From NCBI GenBank assembly GCA_028695945.1, contig JAQVIB010000116.1:1-6669 (forward strand): a DNA stretch of 6,669 bases, written 5' to 3'. Positions 5,110-6,669 of this stretch are shown in pieces; within the stretch, counting starts at the first letter, position 1; every line of letters begins with the position of its first letter. The translations under genes were made by a program, and so were the position numbers. Source of the stretch: Lachnospiraceae bacterium (GTDB taxonomy: Bacteria > Bacillota > Clostridia > Lachnospirales > Anaerotignaceae). The notes below the pieces were generated by a model that saw only the letters and a program-made list of their open reading frames with translations, did no database searches and was not told the origin of the DNA.

Positions 5110-6270
5110 ATGAAAAAGAAATTATTTGCTCTGCTTCTTATGGGAGCTATGGTCTTCGGACTTGCTGCATGTGGCACAAACAGTGGTAAGCCAGCAGCAT
5201 CTGAACCAGCAGCTGAAGCTGGGAAGGAAGGAACAGGAATTACTGCTGAAAGCATTAAGGTTGGATTTGTACATATATCTGATCCATCTGATATGGGTTA
5301 CACCTATAACCACGATTTAGGAACAAAAAAGATGCAGGAAAATCTTGGACTTAAGGATGAACAAATCATCAATAAGTACAATGTAACTGAAAGTTCAGAG
5401 TGCGACACTGCTATTCGTGAACTTGTAGAGGCTGGATGTAACGTTATTTTCTGTACAAGCTTTGGATTTGAGGACTATATGCTTGCAGTTGCAGAAGAAT
5501 ATCCTGACGTTCAGTTCTGCCATGCTACTGGATATAAAGCTGCAGATTCAGGTTTAGAAAATGTTCATAACTACTTTACATCAATTTATGAAGCACGTTA
5601 CCTTGCAGGTATTGCTGCAGGTCTTAAAACACAAACAAATAAGCTTGGTTATGTTGCAGCATACCCATATGCTGAGGTTATTTCAGGTTATTCAGCATTC
5701 TATCTTGGTGCAAAATCTGTTAACCCAGATGTAACAATGGATGTTATGTATACAAACAGCTGGAATGACCCAACAACTGAAGCTAAGGTTGCACAAGCAC
5801 TTATTGATGGCGGCTGTGATGTTATTAGTCAGCACTCCGATTCTACAGCACCGGCTACAACTGCTGAAGCTAATGGTGTTTGGCAGGTTGGATACAATGC
5901 TGATATGATTGATGCTGCACCTAAAGCATCATTAATTTCAGCTCGTTCTGATTGGAGTATTTATTTAACATATGCGGTACAGAGTGTAATTGATGGAAAG
6001 AGCATTGATGTTGACTGGTGCAAAGGTTATGCTGACGGTGCTGTTTACCTTTCTCCACTGAATACTGAAATTGCTGCTGAAGGCACACAAGAAGCAATTG
6101 ATAAAGCAGCAAAAGCTATTGCTGATGGAACTTTAAATGTTTTTGAGGGTCCTCTTACTGATGTTGACGGCAAAGAAGTAGTTGCAGCAGGCGACCACTA
6201 TGCTGAAAGCAGTGAAAAGAGTGCTCCTTCATGGTCTTTCATTCTTAAAGGAATCAATATTCTTGGCTAA
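5110..6270 (+). CDS. BMP/Med-family ABC transporter substrate-binding lipoprotein, probably purine or nucleoside
   Basis: A 386-residue exported lipoprotein. Residues 1-20 form a lipoprotein signal peptide (MKKK, hydrophobic core, lipobox LAAC) with C21 as the lipidated residue, then an Ala/Glu/Gly-rich linker to about 45, then the two-lobed periplasmic-binding-protein fold of the BMP family. Recognisable stretches are IKVGFVHISDPSDMGYTYNHD (starting at 49, split by the SDMGYTYNHD ligand-site loop at 60-69), FTSIYEARYLAGIAAG, and a C-terminal half with QHSDSTAPA and VGYNADM. The TYNHD loop resembles BMP proteins thought to bind adenine rather than the PnrA nucleoside type; that is from memory and tentative. 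Translation signals are excellent: AGGAGG at 5097-5102, 7 bases before ATG. Codon use is richer in G/C and more regular than in the preceding gene, consistent with high expression. An ABC ATPase gene follows 167 bases later, so this is the binding component of an uptake system. Confidence 0.9.
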   Translation: MKKKLFALLLMGAMVFGLAACGTNSGKPAASEPAAEAGKEGTGITAESIKVGFVHISDPSDMGYTYNHDLGTKKMQENLGLKDEQIINKYNVTESSECDTAIRELVEAGCNVIFCTSFGFEDYMLAVAEEYPDVQFCHATGYKAADSGLENVHNYFTSIYEARYLAGIAAGLKTQTNKLGYVAAYPYAEVISGYSAFYLGAKSVNPDVTMDVMYTNSWNDPTTEAKVAQALIDGGCDVISQHSDSTAPATTAEANGVWQVGYNADMIDAAPKASLISARSDWSIYLTYAVQSVIDGKSIDVDWCKGYADGAVYLSPLNTEIAAEGTQEAIDKAAKAIADGTLNVFEGPLTDVDGKEVVAAGDHYAESSEKSAPSWSFILKGINILG

Positions 6271-6289
6271 TTTTAGTGCATAAATTTTA

Positions 6290-6331
6290 AACTCCAGATA
6301 CGGGGCCATAATAGGCTCCGTTTTTGGAGTT
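6290..6331 (+). terminator. Nested hairpin, terminator or attenuator after bmp
   Basis: The inner stem ACGGGGCC/GGCTCCGT (6300-6307 and 6314-6321) has 8 pairs including one G-T, loop ATAATA, and five T at 6321-6325. An outer 7-bp stem, AACTCCA (6290-6296) with TGGAGTT (6325-6331), encloses it. The inner hairpin plus T-run is terminator-like, and the outer stem could protect the bmp mRNA 3' end. Partial read-through would yield less ATPase and permease than binding protein, which is usual for ABC uptake operons. Confidence 0.65.
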
Positions 6332-6338
6332 ATATTTA

Positions 6339-6358
6339 TTAATATCAAACAATATTAA
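6339..6358. repeat. Perfect AT-rich inverted repeat between bmp and the ATPase gene
   Basis: TTAATAT (6339-6345) and ATATTAA (6352-6358) are exact reverse complements separated by CAAACA. It could be a weak hairpin or a protein-binding dyad. Composition is all A-T, so a chance origin is quite possible. Confidence 0.3.
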
Positions 6359-6363
6359 ACGAA

Positions 6364-6416
6364 AAAACTGTTAATGGGTATCCCTATCCAAGACGGAGAC
6401 AGCCATTAATTGTTTT
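6364..6416 (+). repeat. Long imperfect stem-loop upstream of the ATPase gene
   Basis: Bases 6364-6377 pair with 6403-6416 through 14 positions with one T-T mismatch and one G-T pair; the core is TTAATGG/CCATTAA. An upper stem can form from GTATCC (6378-6383) with GGAGAC (6395-6400), five pairs and one mismatch, around an 11-base loop. A-rich and T-rich ends flank the stem, as in a bidirectional terminator, but the T-run is short. The hairpin ends 8 bases before the ATPase ribosome binding site (GAGGAG, 6425-6430). It may be an attenuator, an mRNA-stability element, or part of an unrecognised regulatory RNA. Confidence 0.5.
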
Positions 6417-6437
6417 ATAATTATGAGGAGTGAGTGC

Positions 6438-6669
6438 ATGAGTAACGCAAGTGCCATAGAACTAAAAAATATAACAAAAAGTTTTGGCAGTGTAATTGCC
6501 AACAATAACGTTAGTCTTACGGTACAAAGAGGAGAAATTTTGGCTCTTTTGGGGGAAAACGGCAGCGGAAAGACAACACTGATGAATATGCTTTCTGGAA
6601 TTTATTTTCCTGACAGCGGTACAATAACTGTAGAGGGTAGGGAAGTTACCATACGTTCACCAAAGGATG
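6438..6669 (+). CDS. ABC transporter ATP-binding protein, N-terminal part (nucleoside/purine importer type)
   Basis: The gene runs off the window end after 77 codons. The visible part begins MSNASAIELKNITKSFGSV, with the aromatic A-loop region before it enters the RecA-like core, and contains an intact Walker A motif GENGSGKT (39-46) followed by TLMNMLSGIYFPDSGTI, typical of the double-domain ATPases (NupO/YufO and RbsA-like) that pair with BMP lipoproteins. If that is right, the full gene would be about 500 codons and be followed by two permease genes. ATG 6438 is backed by GAGGAG at 6425-6430 with a 7-base spacer. Signature motif, Walker B and second domain are not visible, so the double-domain assignment is inferred from the neighbouring bmp gene. 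Confidence 0.88.
   Translation, partial: MSNASAIELKNITKSFGSVIANNNVSLTVQRGEILALLGENGSGKTTLMNMLSGIYFPDSGTITVEGREVTIRSPKD

Noticed and set aside
5126..5320. Plus-strand 64-codon frame inside the start of bmp
   Set aside because: It lies out of frame within a well-supported lipoprotein gene, with no ribosome binding site and a Leu/His/Gln-rich composition typical of a shifted frame.
1..6669. CRISPR array, toxin-antitoxin, phage or defence system
   Set aside because: No regularly spaced repeats and no gene of those families were found; all large frames are explained by housekeeping, signalling or transport genes.

Overview
The window looks like the chromosome of a low-GC Gram-positive anaerobe of the class Clostridia, perhaps near Lachnospiraceae. 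This rests on AT-rich DNA, strong AGGAGG-type ribosome binding sites, several TTG starts, a sporulation-type sigma-H gene and the gene order mrnC-rlmB-rae1-sigH, which is classic for Firmicutes (downstream of cysS in Bacillus). The genus cannot be fixed from sequence alone. Every gene supported here is on the + strand.

Region 1 (1-2575) is a tight RNA-metabolism operon: Mini-ribonuclease III (mrnC), the 23S rRNA 2'-O-ribose methyltransferase RlmB with a 13-residue tandem repeat at its N-terminus, the ribosome-associated NYN endoribonuclease Rae1/YacP, and the sigma factor SigH. Gaps are 1, 17 and 19 bases. The first three genes act on rRNA or on ribosome-bound mRNA. SigH is the stationary-phase and sporulation-entry sigma factor.

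Region 2 (2565-2835) is a one-gene tRNA unit. Two consecutive sigma-A-like promoters, the first beginning inside the 3' end of sigH, precede tRNA-Thr(GGT), and a clean intrinsic terminator follows. The rpmG-secE-nusG block that often follows sigH is absent from the window.

Region 3 (2836-4937) is more AT-rich and looks accessory. It holds a dienelactone-hydrolase-family alpha/beta hydrolase with a Ser-Asp-His triad and a seven-helix membrane diguanylate cyclase with intact GGDEF and RxxD I-site. Each has its own plausible promoter. The hydrolase promoter carries an operator-like dyad, and a hairpin lies between the cyclase promoter and its gene.

Region 4 (4938-6669) begins an ABC uptake operon: a BMP/Med-family lipoprotein, probably binding a purine or nucleoside, then the start of the ATPase gene, cut by the window end. 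The leader contains competing short hairpins. Three successive inverted repeats, the first terminator-like, separate the lipoprotein from the ATPase and would favour excess binding protein over transporter.

I see no CRISPR array, transposase, phage gene or defence system. The most interesting items are the RlmB repeat, the hairpin series between bmp and the ATPase, the bmp leader, and a small protein-like reading interrupted at a 7-T run upstream of bmp.
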